From Sporosarcina sp. P32b (lineage in GTDB: Bacteria > Bacillota > Bacilli > Bacillales_A > Planococcaceae): DNA of 64,000 nt. Shown piece by piece: positions 9,899-18,630 of the stretch. The notes under the pieces are model-generated. The model worked only from the letters and a program-made list of their open reading frames with translations. It was not told where the DNA came from and ran no database searches. The number at the start of each line of letters is the position of its first letter. Position 1 is the stretch's first letter. The stretch lies in contig NZ_PDZB01000001.1 in the NCBI RefSeq assembly GCF_002743335.1, positions 186,001 to 250,000 of the forward strand, read 5' to 3'. The position numbers were made by a program, and so were the translations under genes.

Positions 9899-11968
9899 AT
9901 GGATGTAAGTCAATATTTGGATATGTTCATCGAAGAAAGTAAAGAACACTTGCAAGCTTGTAGTGAACAGTTGCTAGCGTTAGAGAATAATCCTGATGAC
10001 CTGGCCATTGTCAATGAAGTATTTAGGGCTGCACATACCCTTAAAGGAATGTCAGCGACAATGGGATATGAAGATATTGCAGATTTAACACATAAAATGG
10101 AGAACGTCCTTGATGCAATTCGAAACTCAAAAATCAGTGTTACAACAGAAATATTAGACGTAGTATTTGAAGCAGTGGATGATCTTGAATTAATGGTACA
10201 AGATATCGAATCAGGTGGTAACGGAAAGAAAGACGTCAGCAAGTTAGTGGACACTCTTAATCGAATAGAAGCCGGACAACCACTTGATTTAGTAACTGAG
10301 CCTGCAGCGACAACTGAGGAACCTTTCATTGAAGTCGTAACTTCGACGGGAATTCATTATGATGAGTTTGAATTGACGGTTATTTCCCAATCTGCTGAAC
10401 AAGGCTTTAATGCTTTAGAAATCACAGTTACATTACGTGAGGATTGCTTGTTAAAAGTAGCTCGCGTATTTATGACGTTTGAGATTTTGGAAAAGTCAGG
10501 CGAAGTCATAAAAACCGTTCCTACAGTAGAACAATTAGAAAATGAAGATTTCGATCAAAAGTTTACGATTGTTCTATTGACTCAAGAAGACGCCGAAGAT
10601 CTAAAGGCAAAAGTCCTAAAAGTTTCTGAAATAGAAGATGTACATATTACATACATTACGGATGAATACGTGCAAAAGTATAAACAAGCTGCATTGAATA
10701 CAAAAGATCCAGAACCGGAAGTCGTGGAAACGATAATCGTACCTGTTGCGGAAGTTGCGACAACTAAAGAAGTACCTAAGGAAGCTGTAAAAACAAAAAA
10801 GGCCACATCTTCCAATTCTAATAAAACCATTCGAGTGAATATTGACCGACTAGATATTTTAATGAACTTATTTGAAGAACTTGTCATTGATCGTGGACGC
10901 CTTCAATCTATTGCCAGTGAATTGCATAACCCTGAATTGAATGAATCCGTTGAAAGAATGACACGGGTATCAGGAGATTTACAAAACATCATTTTGAACA
11001 TGCGAATGGTACCTGTAGAAACAGTCTTCAATAGATTCCCAAAAATGGTTCGGCAATTGGCGCGTGATCTGAATAAGAAAATTGATTTGGAGATTGTCGG
11101 CGCTGAAACAGAGTTGGACCGAACCGTAATTGACGAAATAGGAGATCCCCTCGTGCATTTGATTCGAAATGCTTTAGATCACGGTATCGAAATGCCGGAG
11201 GAGCGCATTGCGAATGGCAAGCCAGAGATTGGAACTGTAACATTGCGCGCCTATCATTCAGGTAACCATGTATTTATCGAGCTAGAAGATGATGGAGCGG
11301 GTGTGAACCGCGAACGCGTAGTGGGTAAAGCAATTGAAAGGGGAATTATCAGTCCTGAAGCTGCCGATTCTTTGACGAATAAACAAGTAGCGGAATTGAT
11401 ATTAGCCTCAGGATTTTCAACTGCGGCTTCTATTACCGACGTATCAGGTCGTGGTGTGGGTCTGGATGTTGTGAAAAACACAATCGAATCTCTTGGCGGA
11501 CATATTTCGATTGATTCTACTGAAGGAAAGGGTTCGTTATTCCAGGTTCAGTTACCTCTTACTCTTTCTATTATTTCGGTTATGTTAGTAGAGTTGGATA
11601 AAGAAATTTATGCAATCCCATTGTCGTCTATAATCGAAACTGCCATTATTCAAAAGTCTGATATTTTAAATGCGCATAATCAGCCAGTAATCGATTTCCG
11701 TGGAACAATTGTGCCGTTGGTGGACTTAAAAGATATATTCGAAATGAAAAATAGAAGCAATGAAGAAGATGAGTTTCAATCGATCGTCATCGTTCGTAAA
11801 GGTGAAAGTTTAGCTGGGTTAGTCGTAGATTCATTTATTGGTCAACAGGAAATCGTGCTGAAATCACTCGGCGAATACTTGCAGAATGTCTTTGCGATTT
11901 CAGGCGCGACAATTTTAGGAAACGGTCAAGTTGCATTAATTGTTGACTGTAATGCATTGATTAAATAA
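9899..11968 (+). CDS. cheA: Chemotaxis histidine kinase CheA
   Basis: This 689-residue kinase has the full P1-P5 layout. The Hpt domain carries phosphorylated H46 in FRAAHTLKGMS. A CheY/CheB-binding P2 region lies around 160-260, and the dimerisation helices near 310-370 begin INRVNIDRLD-like (here IRVNIDRLDILMNLFEEL). The HATPase has an N box (HLIRNALDHGIE), G1 (DDGAGVN) and G2 (GRGVGLDVVKN). The C-terminal CheW-like domain binds receptors and CheW. It phosphorylates CheY and CheB. The ATG follows TAGGGGG. It sits between cheB and cheW as in B. subtilis. Confidence 0.98.
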   Translation: MDVSQYLDMFIEESKEHLQACSEQLLALENNPDDLAIVNEVFRAAHTLKGMSATMGYEDIADLTHKMENVLDAIRNSKISVTTEILDVVFEAVDDLELMVQDIESGGNGKKDVSKLVDTLNRIEAGQPLDLVTEPAATTEEPFIEVVTSTGIHYDEFELTVISQSAEQGFNALEITVTLREDCLLKVARVFMTFEILEKSGEVIKTVPTVEQLENEDFDQKFTIVLLTQEDAEDLKAKVLKVSEIEDVHITYITDEYVQKYKQAALNTKDPEPEVVETIIVPVAEVATTKEVPKEAVKTKKATSSNSNKTIRVNIDRLDILMNLFEELVIDRGRLQSIASELHNPELNESVERMTRVSGDLQNIILNMRMVPVETVFNRFPKMVRQLARDLNKKIDLEIVGAETELDRTVIDEIGDPLVHLIRNALDHGIEMPEERIANGKPEIGTVTLRAYHSGNHVFIELEDDGAGVNRERVVGKAIERGIISPEAADSLTNKQVAELILASGFSTAASITDVSGRGVGLDVVKNTIESLGGHISIDSTEGKGSLFQVQLPLTLSIISVMLVELDKEIYAIPLSSIIETAIIQKSDILNAHNQPVIDFRGTIVPLVDLKDIFEMKNRSNEEDEFQSIVIVRKGESLAGLVVDSFIGQQEIVLKSLGEYLQNVFAISGATILGNGQVALIVDCNALIK

Positions 11969-11981
11969 TCGAGGTGATGAC

Positions 11982-12449
11982 ATGACAAAAGCAGCAGAAG
12001 TAAACGAAATGAAAGTGATCGTCTTTCAATTGATGAATAAGGAATATGCGATTGGACTTGACGTTGTAGAATCCATCGAGAAATCGCTATCGATTACACG
12101 AGTTCCCCGTATGCCTTCTTATGTAAAGGGGGTATTAAATTTACGTGGTGTAGTGACACCGGTAGTGGACTTACGTGAACGTTTTGATATGGAGTATAAA
12201 GAATTTGATGAAACAAGTTGCATTATTATTGTTTCGCATGCGGGTTCAGAGGTCGGTTTAATTGTAGATGATGCCAATGATGTGATGGATGTTCCAACGA
12301 GCGCAATAGGCCCTCAACCGGAAGTGGTGGGTTCTGTAGAATCAGAATTCATTTCTGGAGTGGCGAAAGTTGGTAAGCGATTGTTAGTCATGTTGAATTT
12401 GGAAAAAGTACTGCAACCAATAAAGAAGGGGAATACGGATGGATTCTAA
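11982..12449 (+). CDS. cheW: Chemotaxis coupling protein CheW
   Basis: This 155-residue CheW domain has the characteristic patterns VFQLMNKEYAIGLDVVESIE, VPRMPSYVKGVLNLRGVVTPVVDLR and GLIVDDANDVMDV. It links chemoreceptors to CheA. An AGGTGATGAC site lies before ATG 11982. The 3' end overlaps cheC by 11 bases. Nothing is unusual. Confidence 0.98.
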   Translation: MTKAAEVNEMKVIVFQLMNKEYAIGLDVVESIEKSLSITRVPRMPSYVKGVLNLRGVVTPVVDLRERFDMEYKEFDETSCIIIVSHAGSEVGLIVDDANDVMDVPTSAIGPQPEVVGSVESEFISGVAKVGKRLLVMLNLEKVLQPIKKGNTDGF

Positions 12450-13071
12450 AAATGACATCACCGAAATGCATCTGGATGTCTTAAAGGAAATCGGGAATAT
12501 TGGCGCAGCGCATGCTGCAACTTCTTTATCTCAGTTGCTAGGTCAGAAAATTGACATGCGTGTACCTAAAGTCGAACTCGTTACATTTGATGAAATGTTT
12601 GATTTAGCAGGCGGCACTGAAAAAGTGGTAGCGGGTATCTTTTTGCGTATAGAAGGTGAAGTGACCGGCACCATGTTCTTCGTACTGACTATTGAATCTG
12701 CAACACAATTTATTCGTAAACTGACGGGTGATGTAGCATTTAGTATTAACGATGTAGGGGATTTGGGAATGGGTGCTTCTGCGCTACAGGAGTTGGGAAA
12801 TATATTGTCAGGTTCTTATTTATCTGCACTTTCTGATTTCACTTCCTTAAATATCTACCCAACTGTACCTTCATTAAGTATTGATATGGTGGGTGCCATT
12901 GTTAGCTTCGGCCTGATCGAAGTTTCTCAGTACAGTGATGAAGTAATCGTCATTGAAACGGAAATATTACAAGAGGGCGAACAGGGAATGTCGAGTTTAG
13001 CGGGGCATTTCTTCTTGTTACCCGACCCGCAATCTTACCGCACAATATTCAGTTCGTTGGGTGTCTTATAG
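12439..13071 (+). CDS. cheC: CheY-P phosphatase CheC
   Basis: This 210-residue protein has both CheC phosphatase patterns: D13-xxx-E17-xx-N20 (DVLKEIGN) and a second with E118 and N121 (ALQELGN). CheC weakly dephosphorylates CheY-P and binds CheD, forming a feedback loop in Bacillus-type adaptation. The gene overlaps the end of cheW and abuts cheD with no gap, matching the fact that the two products act as a complex. Confidence 0.97.
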   Translation: MDSKNDITEMHLDVLKEIGNIGAAHAATSLSQLLGQKIDMRVPKVELVTFDEMFDLAGGTEKVVAGIFLRIEGEVTGTMFFVLTIESATQFIRKLTGDVAFSINDVGDLGMGASALQELGNILSGSYLSALSDFTSLNIYPTVPSLSIDMVGAIVSFGLIEVSQYSDEVIVIETEILQEGEQGMSSLAGHFFLLPDPQSYRTIFSSLGVL

Positions 13072-13566
13072 ATGGCAAGCGTTCAAACGGTAGTGCGCGT
13101 AGGGATAGCGGATATGAATATTGCTAAATCCCCTCATACGATACGCACATCAGGACTGGGTTCGTGTGTTGGTGTAGTACTATATGATTCTTCGAAAAAA
13201 ATCGCGGGCATGGTGCATGTTATGTTACCTGACAGTGAGTTGGGTAAATCGACAAAACTGAATGTGGCAAAATTCGCAGATACAGGCATTCACGCTATGT
13301 TGGAACTTTTGAAATCACAAGGAGTTAGACCTTTCAGCATTAAAGCAAAAATTGCTGGCGGAGCGCAAATGTTTCAGTTCGGTTCAAATGATACGATTCG
13401 TATCGGTCCACGCAATGTAGAAGCGGTAAAAAAAGAATTGAAAAGATATTCGATTCCGATTGTTGCAGAAGATACAGGCGGATCAAGCGGACGTACAATT
13501 GAATTTGATCCTGATACGAGTATCCTATCTGTTCGTACCGTCAATGCTGGAACACAGGAAATTTAA
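13072..13566 (+). CDS. cheD: Chemoreceptor glutamine deamidase CheD
   Basis: This 164-residue protein contains the papain-like catalytic Cys C32 in GLGSCVGV and His H49 in GMVHVML, with the conserved KIAGGAQMF segment. CheD deamidates receptor glutamines and is regulated by CheC. The ATG directly follows the cheC stop, so initiation probably depends on cheC translation (GGGTGTC lies just upstream). A hairpin follows 12 bases after its stop, so transcription of the upstream che genes may partly end here. Confidence 0.97.
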   Translation: MASVQTVVRVGIADMNIAKSPHTIRTSGLGSCVGVVLYDSSKKIAGMVHVMLPDSELGKSTKLNVAKFADTGIHAMLELLKSQGVRPFSIKAKIAGGAQMFQFGSNDTIRIGPRNVEAVKKELKRYSIPIVAEDTGGSSGRTIEFDPDTSILSVRTVNAGTQEI

Positions 13567-13577
13567 CAGTGCAAACG

Positions 13578-13607
13578 AAGGCGGCTAATGCATTAGTCGC
13601 CTTTATC
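13578..13607 (+). terminator. Hairpin after cheD, possible weak terminator
   Basis: The arms AAGGCGGCTAA and TTAGTCGCCTT pair around a TGCA loop with one G-U pair. Only a short T-rich tail (TTTATCT) follows, so termination would be partial at best. It separates cheD from sigD. Confidence 0.55.
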
Positions 13608-13681
13608 TATTGCGATTTGCTATACTTATACATAAGAGATGATATCGGTACAAGGAACCTGACAGGAAAGGCGTGAATTCG

Positions 13682-14458
13682 ATGACAAATCAAGATGTAA
13701 CTGAACGGTATCAGTGGAAGTTATGGATTGAAAATCGTGACCCTGATGCAGGTGATACGCTAGTTCGAATGTATACACCTCTTGTGAATTATCACGTTCA
13801 ACGAATCAGTGCTGGACTGCCGAAAAACGTATCCCGTGATGAAATCAAATCTCTCGGCTATCAAGGACTTTTCGACGCGTTAACAAAATTTGATCCATCA
13901 CGTGATTTGAAATTTGACACGTATGCCTCATTCCGAATTCGGGGTACGATTATAGACGGTTTACGAAAAGAAGATTGGTTATCACGCTCTTCGAGAGAAA
14001 AAACCAAGAAAATGGACGAGGAAATTAGTAAACTTGAACAGTCATACTTGAGAACAGTTACACCTGAGGAAGTAGCTGATCATTTAGGCATTACAACGGA
14101 TCAAGTTTATCAAACCGTGCATGAACAGTATTTTGCTAATGTATTGTCCATCGATGAAAAAATGAATGATGAAGATGATCACGATCAAACATTCGTGTTA
14201 CAGGATGAACAAACGAAAACACCTGAACAACAAGCGGTCAAAGGCGAATTAATTGAAGACTTGATAACAAAAATTAAAGAACTAAATGAAAATGAACAAT
14301 TGGTACTCAGTTTATTTTATCAAGAAGATATGACGCTAACAGAAATCGGAGAAATTTTAAGCTTATCTACATCAAGGATCTCACAAATACATTCAAAAGC
14401 ATTATTTAAGTTACGGTCGCTGCTGGCGGCTGAAATTACAGATGGAGGGATTTTATGA
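13682..14458 (+). CDS. sigD: Flagellar RNA polymerase sigma factor SigD
   Basis: This sigma-70-family factor of the FliA/SigD group has about 258 residues. Region 2 reads FDPSRDLKFDTYASFRIRG, with IIDGLRKEDWLSRSSR next to it. Region 3 resembles EEVADHLGIT, and the region 4 helix-turn-helix is LTEIGEILSLSTSRISQIHSKAL. It drives late flagellar, autolysin and chemotaxis promoters. ATG 13682 is 10 bases after AGGAAAGG; GTG 13673, in frame, is only 1 base from that site and less likely. A 106-115 base gap with a hairpin separates it from cheD, whereas these genes are usually adjacent. Confidence 0.97.
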   Translation: MTNQDVTERYQWKLWIENRDPDAGDTLVRMYTPLVNYHVQRISAGLPKNVSRDEIKSLGYQGLFDALTKFDPSRDLKFDTYASFRIRGTIIDGLRKEDWLSRSSREKTKKMDEEISKLEQSYLRTVTPEEVADHLGITTDQVYQTVHEQYFANVLSIDEKMNDEDDHDQTFVLQDEQTKTPEQQAVKGELIEDLITKIKELNENEQLVLSLFYQEDMTLTEIGEILSLSTSRISQIHSKALFKLRSLLAAEITDGGIL

Positions 14459-14742
14459 GTTTGAAAGCGATTGAACTTCAAATTGCAATCCCGAAAACAT
14501 TTGAGGCAGGTAAAATAGCAGAGCAAAAGCAGCAACAGTCTCAACATGCTCAGGACAGTGCCAATATGCAAACAGAAAAGCAAGCGTTAAAAAGTAAGGA
14601 AACCGTTTTGGAATCATCACCATACGCAAAATTGGATGGAGATGATCAGCAACCAAGCGATGAGTCCCAACAAAAACAAGAGAAAGAACGACAGCAAGCC
14701 AAGCACCCATTTAAAGGTTCGTATGTTGATTATAGCGGATAA
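14455..14742 (+). CDS. Small conserved protein of unknown function between sigD and swrB
   Basis: The 95-residue, highly charged and Gln-rich protein starts MSLKAIELQIAIPKTFEAGK, and its C-terminus ends HPFKGSYVDYSG. I recall similar short proteins next to sigD in other Firmicutes, with the same conserved ends and a low-complexity middle; no function is known to me. There is no signal peptide or membrane segment; the middle (residues 20-80) is probably disordered or helical. A GGAGGG site precedes ATG 14455, whose ATGA overlaps the sigD stop, so it is coupled to sigD and probably a real protein. Its end overlaps the next gene by about 20 bases. Confidence 0.8.
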   Translation: MSLKAIELQIAIPKTFEAGKIAEQKQQQSQHAQDSANMQTEKQALKSKETVLESSPYAKLDGDDQQPSDESQQKQEKERQQAKHPFKGSYVDYSG

Positions 14743-15259
14743 TATCATGGGAATATTACTAGCTCTTTTGTTCATCTTACAAATCATTGGATTTATGCTA
14801 CTAACATTGCTGTACTTGAAAATATCGAAATTCAATAATCTGGAGACAAAGCAACAACGACTGATGAAAGAAATGGATCAATCCGTATTAGCTTATCTAG
14901 AAGAAATTAGAGAGGAAAACGACCGTTTAATTCATCAACTGAATCAACGATCGAATGCTCAAGTGAAAGAAACTACTGACTCTGCGCCGCAAGAGCAATC
15001 AATACCAGAAGCTTCTGAAATGCCTGATCCGAGACCGAGGTTGCATCCGGTTCCTGTTCATTTTGCTTTGCGTTCCTACCAGAAAACGGTGGCGATCGAA
15101 AAGAATGAAAAAGAAAAGAACGCAGAATTACCCCCTAAATCACTTGACGACAAAGAAAAAGCAAAACAGCTCTATGCAGAAGGTAAATCAATAGAAGAAA
15201 TTGCAAGAGAGTTGAATAAAGGTAAGACAGAAATTGAATTGATAATAAAATTCGACTAA
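14723..15259 (+). CDS. swrB: SwrB-like membrane protein (DUF6115-type C-terminus)
   Basis: The product has about 178 residues: one N-terminal membrane helix (about residues 9-32, GILLALLFILQIIGFMLLTL), a coiled-coil-like stretch (ETKQQRLMKEMDQSV), a variable linker, and a C-terminal helix-turn-helix-like end (AKQLYAEGKSIEEIARELNK, then TEIELIIKF). This layout and the position after sigD match SwrB, which promotes flagellar basal-body assembly and swarming in B. subtilis. The start is uncertain: ATG 14723 has AAAGG five bases upstream; TTG 14726 and ATG 14747 are alternatives. The fla/che run ends here. Confidence 0.75.
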   Translation: MLIIADNIMGILLALLFILQIIGFMLLTLLYLKISKFNNLETKQQRLMKEMDQSVLAYLEEIREENDRLIHQLNQRSNAQVKETTDSAPQEQSIPEASEMPDPRPRLHPVPVHFALRSYQKTVAIEKNEKEKNAELPPKSLDDKEKAKQLYAEGKSIEEIARELNKGKTEIELIIKFD

Positions 15260-15274
15260 AATTATACACAGTAG

Positions 15275-15303
15275 TTGCAAACAACGTAGAATTGTGTTAA
15301 TTT
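15275..15303 (+). promoter_or_regulatory. Possible rpsB promoter
   Basis: TTGCAA at 15275-15280 is followed 17 bases later by TAATTT at 15298-15303 in an AT-rich stretch. The -10 match is poor (3 of 6), so this is only suggestive; the position upstream of a structured rpsB leader is what makes it plausible. Confidence 0.35.
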
Positions 15304-15325
15304 AATAGATGGTATTACTACACAC

Positions 15326-15380
15326 GCGTGCGGATGAATGAGTGGGTGCCATTATGGTCACTTATTCGCTGGAAGTACGC
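15326..15380 (+). ncRNA. Structured 5' leader of rpsB
   Basis: Just before the rpsB ribosome site, GCGTGC (15326-15331) can pair with GTACGC (15375-15380). Inside it GAATGAGTG pairs with CACTTATTC around a GGTGCC-ATTAT-GG loop, each with one G-U pair. The result is a long interrupted hairpin in the mRNA leader. Autogenous control by S2 is known in other bacteria, so a regulatory role is reasonable, but no specific family is recognised here. Confidence 0.5.
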
Positions 15381-15412
15381 GGAGGATAAAAAACCAATAG
15401 GAGGAATTAAAC

Positions 15413-16150
15413 ATGTCAGTAATCTCAATGAAACAATTGCTAGAAGCTGGTGTACATTTCGGACACCAAACACGTCGTTGGAACCCAAAAATGAAGAAAT
15501 ATATCTTCGTGGAGCGTAACGGCATCTACATCATTGACCTTCAAAAAACGGTCAAAAAATTAGAGGAAGCTTACAACTTCATGCGCCAAGTCGGTGCTGA
15601 TGGTGGTAAAGTTCTTTTCGTAGGTACGAAGAAACAAGCACAAGAAGCAATCAAAGAAGAAGCAGAACGTGCTGGAATGTACTATATCAACCAACGTTGG
15701 TTGGGTGGAACATTGACTAACTTCGGTACTATTCAAAAGCGTGTAGCGCGTATGAAAGCTATTGAGAAAATGGAAGAGGATGGCACGTTTGACGTACTTC
15801 CTAAAAAAGAAGTTTCTCAATTAAATAAAGAACACGAACGTCTTGTGAAATTCCTAGGCGGTATCCGTGACATGAAAGGCTTGCCAGATGTAATCTTTAT
15901 CGTGGATCCACGTAAAGAGCGTATCGCGGTAGCTGAAGCAATCAAATTGAATATTCCACTCGTTGGAATCGTTGATACTAACTGTGATCCGGACGAAATC
16001 GACTATGTCATTCCTGCGAACGACGATGCAATCCGCGCAGTACGTTTACTAACAAGCAAAATGGCAGATGCTTTGATTGAATCCCGTCAAGGTGAAGACG
16101 ACGAAGTAGCTGAAACAGTAAACGAAACAGCAACTGTTACTGCAGACTGA
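15413..16150 (+). CDS. rpsB: 30S ribosomal protein S2
   Basis: This 245-residue S2 shows the family signatures [49 protein letters not shown] and the [20 protein letters not shown] segment. A strong AGGAGG site lies upstream of ATG 15413. The C-terminus is an acidic Thr/Val/Glu tail. S2 is added late to the 30S subunit and is needed for mRNA binding. It is followed by a terminator-like hairpin and then tsf. Confidence 0.99.
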   Translation: MSVISMKQLLEAGVHFGHQTRRWNPKMKKYIFVERNGIYIIDLQKTVKKLEEAYNFMRQVGADGGKVLFVGTKKQAQEAIKEEAERAGMYYINQRWLGGTLTNFGTIQKRVARMKAIEKMEEDGTFDVLPKKEVSQLNKEHERLVKFLGGIRDMKGLPDVIFIVDPRKERIAVAEAIKLNIPLVGIVDTNCDPDEIDYVIPANDDAIRAVRLLTSKMADALIESRQGEDDEVAETVNETATVTAD

Positions 16151-16164
16151 AATGAGTAAATGAT

Positions 16165-16202
16165 GAGACGATAAGTGGCGTACCCCTTATCGTCTCTTTT
16201 TA
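16165..16202 (+). terminator. Intrinsic terminator/attenuator between rpsB and tsf
   Basis: A perfect 11-bp stem (GAGACGATAAG with CTTATCGTCTC, 16165-16196) with a 10-base loop is followed by TTTTTT. This is a canonical intrinsic terminator lying inside the rpsB-tsf transcription unit, so it probably trims expression of tsf relative to rpsB. Confidence 0.88.
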
Positions 16203-16248
16203 AAGTAATAAGCAACTTCAAATGATATCTAATAGGAGGAATTTTCAA

Positions 16249-17136
16249 ATGGCAACAATTACAGCCCAAATGGTTAAAGAACTTCGTGAAAAAACAGGCG
16301 CAGGTATGATGGACTGCAAAAAAGCATTAACTAAAGTAGACGGAGATATGGCCGCTGCAATGGAATATATGCGTGAAAAAGGCCTTTCAAGTGCAGCGAA
16401 GAAAGCAGATCGTATTGCAGCTGAAGGTGTCGCAAACATTTTAGTTCAAGGTAACGAAGCAGTTATTCTTGAAGTAAATGCTGAGACAGACTTTGTAGCG
16501 AAAAACGAAGGCTTCCAAACACTTGTTAAGGAAATCTCTGAGTTTTTACTTGCTACGAAACCTGCTTCAGTAGAAGAAGCCAACGCAGCGAAATTAGACA
16601 ACGGTTTAACTGTGTCTGAGCATATTTCAAACGCGGTAGCTAAAATTGGAGAGAAAATTACTCTTCGCCGTTTTGAAATCCGTGAGAAAACAGATCAAGA
16701 CGCTTTCGGACCATACCTACATATGGGCGGACGTATTGCTGTGTTGACTGTTCTTGAAGGTTCAACTGATTCTGATGCAGCGAAAGATGTAGCAATGCAT
16801 ATCGCAGCAATGAACCCTAAATACATTTCACGCGACCAAGTATCTGCTGAAGAAGTAGAAAAAGAGCGTAACGTATTGACTGAGCAAGCTTTGAACGAAG
16901 GTAAGCCAGAAAACATCGTAGCGAAAATGGTAGAAGGACGCCTTGGAAAGTATTTCGAGGAAATCTGTGTCTTGGATCAAGCATTCGTTAAGAATTCTGA
17001 TCAAAAAGTTGGCGATTTCGTGAAATCAACTGGCGGAACATTAGTAGAGTTCATTCGTTATGAAGTGGGCGAAGGTATTGAAAAGCGTGAAGATAACTTT
17101 GCTGACGAAGTAATGAGCCAAGTTAAAGGTAACTAA
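16249..17136 (+). CDS. tsf: Translation elongation factor Ts
   Basis: The product is 295 residues from ATG 16249, which is placed by AGGAGGA at 16234-16240; an in-frame ATG at 16222 lies upstream of that site and is rejected. The N-terminal UBA-like domain contains [19 protein letters not shown]. The core has the [10 protein letters not shown] motif that contacts EF-Tu, and [15 protein letters not shown] is also visible. EF-Ts exchanges GDP for GTP on EF-Tu. It lies between two hairpins in the rpsB-frr cluster. Confidence 0.99.
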   Translation: MATITAQMVKELREKTGAGMMDCKKALTKVDGDMAAAMEYMREKGLSSAAKKADRIAAEGVANILVQGNEAVILEVNAETDFVAKNEGFQTLVKEISEFLLATKPASVEEANAAKLDNGLTVSEHISNAVAKIGEKITLRRFEIREKTDQDAFGPYLHMGGRIAVLTVLEGSTDSDAAKDVAMHIAAMNPKYISRDQVSAEEVEKERNVLTEQALNEGKPENIVAKMVEGRLGKYFEEICVLDQAFVKNSDQKVGDFVKSTGGTLVEFIRYEVGEGIEKREDNFADEVMSQVKGN

Positions 17137-17153
17137 GTATAATCCAATCGTAC

Positions 17154-17187
17154 AGAGGGGCACATCCATCATGTGTTCCTCTTTTTT
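17154..17187 (+). terminator. Terminator-like hairpin between tsf and pyrH
   Basis: AGAGGGGCACAT pairs with ATGTGTTCCTCT over 12 positions with two G-U pairs, a 5-base CCATC loop and a TTTTTT tail ending at 17187. It lies only 28 bases before the pyrH start and is probably a partial terminator. Confidence 0.85.
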
Positions 17188-17215
17188 GAGAATAGGAAAT
17201 TGCAGGAGGGCCAAC

Positions 17216-17944
17216 ATGAGTATTCCAAAATATAAGCGCATCGTGTTAAAATTAAGTGGGGAAGCATTAGCTGGTGATCAAGGCTACGGATTATCTCCGG
17301 AAGTTGTTAAATCAGTTGCGAACCAAGTGAAAGAAGTAGTAGAGCTTGGTGTAGAAGTAGCTGTAGTAGTTGGTGGCGGAAACATTTGGCGTGGGAAAGT
17401 CGGAAGTGAAATGGGAATGGACCGGACAACAGCTGACTACATGGGAATGCTTGCAACGGTTATGAACTCTCTTGCTCTTCAGGACGCTCTTGAAAAGCTA
17501 GGACCAGAAACTCGAGTCATGTCTTCCATTGATATGAGACAAGTAGCTGAACCTTACATACGCCGGAAAGCAATCCGTCATTTAGAAAAAAAGCGTGTGG
17601 TAATATTTGCGGCAGGAACTGGAAACCCTTATTTCTCCACAGATACTACCGCTGCTCTACGTGCTGCTGAAATCGAAGCAGATGTCATTTTAATGGCGAA
17701 GAACAACGTAGACGGTGTTTATTCTGCTGATCCGATGAAAGATTCAACAGCTACCAAATACTTAGAACTGTCCTATCTTGAAGTGATCAGTCAAGGGCTT
17801 GAAGTTATGGATTCTACTGCTTCAACTCTATGTATGGACAATGATATCCCGCTCGTAGTATTCTCAATTATGGAAAATGGTAATATCAAAAAAGCCGTAC
17901 TTGGTGAAAAAATCGGGACGGTCGTCAGGAGGAATAAAAAATGA
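17216..17944 (+). CDS. pyrH: UMP kinase PyrH
   Basis: This is a 242-residue amino-acid-kinase-fold UMP kinase: [14 protein letters not shown] near the N-terminus, [11 protein letters not shown], and [20 protein letters not shown], plus [15 protein letters not shown]. It phosphorylates UMP to UDP for pyrimidine nucleotide synthesis and is allosterically controlled by GTP and UTP. The start is ATG 17216, 6 bases after GGAGGG; an upstream in-frame ATG at 17171 falls inside the terminator hairpin. ATGA overlap with frr. Confidence 0.98.
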   Translation: MSIPKYKRIVLKLSGEALAGDQGYGLSPEVVKSVANQVKEVVELGVEVAVVVGGGNIWRGKVGSEMGMDRTTADYMGMLATVMNSLALQDALEKLGPETRVMSSIDMRQVAEPYIRRKAIRHLEKKRVVIFAAGTGNPYFSTDTTAALRAAEIEADVILMAKNNVDGVYSADPMKDSTATKYLELSYLEVISQGLEVMDSTASTLCMDNDIPLVVFSIMENGNIKKAVLGEKIGTVVRRNKK

Positions 17945-18498
17945 CAAAAGAAGTAATGGATCAGACGAAAGAACGTATGGATAAAGCACATAGCGCCTAT
18001 TCACGACAATTGGCATCTATCCGTGCTGGAAGAGCTAATGCGAGCCTGTTAGACAGAATTTCTGTTATTTATTATGGAGCGCCTACACCATTAAATCAAA
18101 TGGCTGGAATTTCCGTGCCAGAACCACGTTTATTAGTAGTTCAACCTTATGACAAGACTACAATCAGCGAAATCGAAAAAGCTATCATGAAATCAGACAT
18201 CGGTATTACACCGTCTAACGACGGGTCAGTTATTCGTCTTGCTGTACCTGCACTTACAGAAGAACGTCGTAAAGATTTGGTGAAAGATGTAAAGCGTGAA
18301 GCTGAAGATGCGAAAGTAGCGATTCGTAATGTTCGTCGCGATAGCAACGAAGATTTGAAGAAGCTTGAAAAAGATGCAGAAATTACTGAAGATGAATTAC
18401 GCCGTTACAATGAACAAGTACAAAAGATGACAGATGAATTTATCGAAAAGATTGACCAAACTGCAAAAGATAAAGAAAATGAAATCTTGGAAATCTGA
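17941..18498 (+). CDS. frr: Ribosome recycling factor
   Basis: This 185-residue RRF of usual length shows the helical-bundle signature [24 protein letters not shown]-type region, [17 protein letters not shown] and the C-terminal [18 protein letters not shown]. With EF-G it splits post-termination ribosomes. Its ATG overlaps the pyrH stop (ATGA), with AGGAGG upstream. A strong terminator follows 22 bases after the stop. Confidence 0.99.
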   Translation: MTKEVMDQTKERMDKAHSAYSRQLASIRAGRANASLLDRISVIYYGAPTPLNQMAGISVPEPRLLVVQPYDKTTISEIEKAIMKSDIGITPSNDGSVIRLAVPALTEERRKDLVKDVKREAEDAKVAIRNVRRDSNEDLKKLEKDAEITEDELRRYNEQVQKMTDEFIEKIDQTAKDKENEILEI

Positions 18499-18520
18499 GT
18501 ACAGAACTTTCTATAAGGAG

Positions 18521-18556
18521 GAGCGTCCTACTTTTAGGACGCTCTTTTCTTTCTTT
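18521..18556 (+). terminator. Intrinsic terminator after frr
   Basis: GAGCGTCCTA pairs perfectly with TAGGACGCTC around a CTTT loop (18521-18544), followed by TTTTCTTTCTTTT. It probably ends the rpsB-frr unit. Confidence 0.92.
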
Positions 18557-18630
18557 TGCATGCTATTTACCATGCAATTTGGTAGGATAGTCAGTAGGAG
18601 TATCCGAATTGAGCCAAGTGGGGGAACGCT

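Noticed and set aside
15328-15519. Open frame covering the rpsB leader and start
   Set aside because: It overlaps rpsB in another frame, has no ribosome site and lies over the leader hairpin; rpsB is the real gene.
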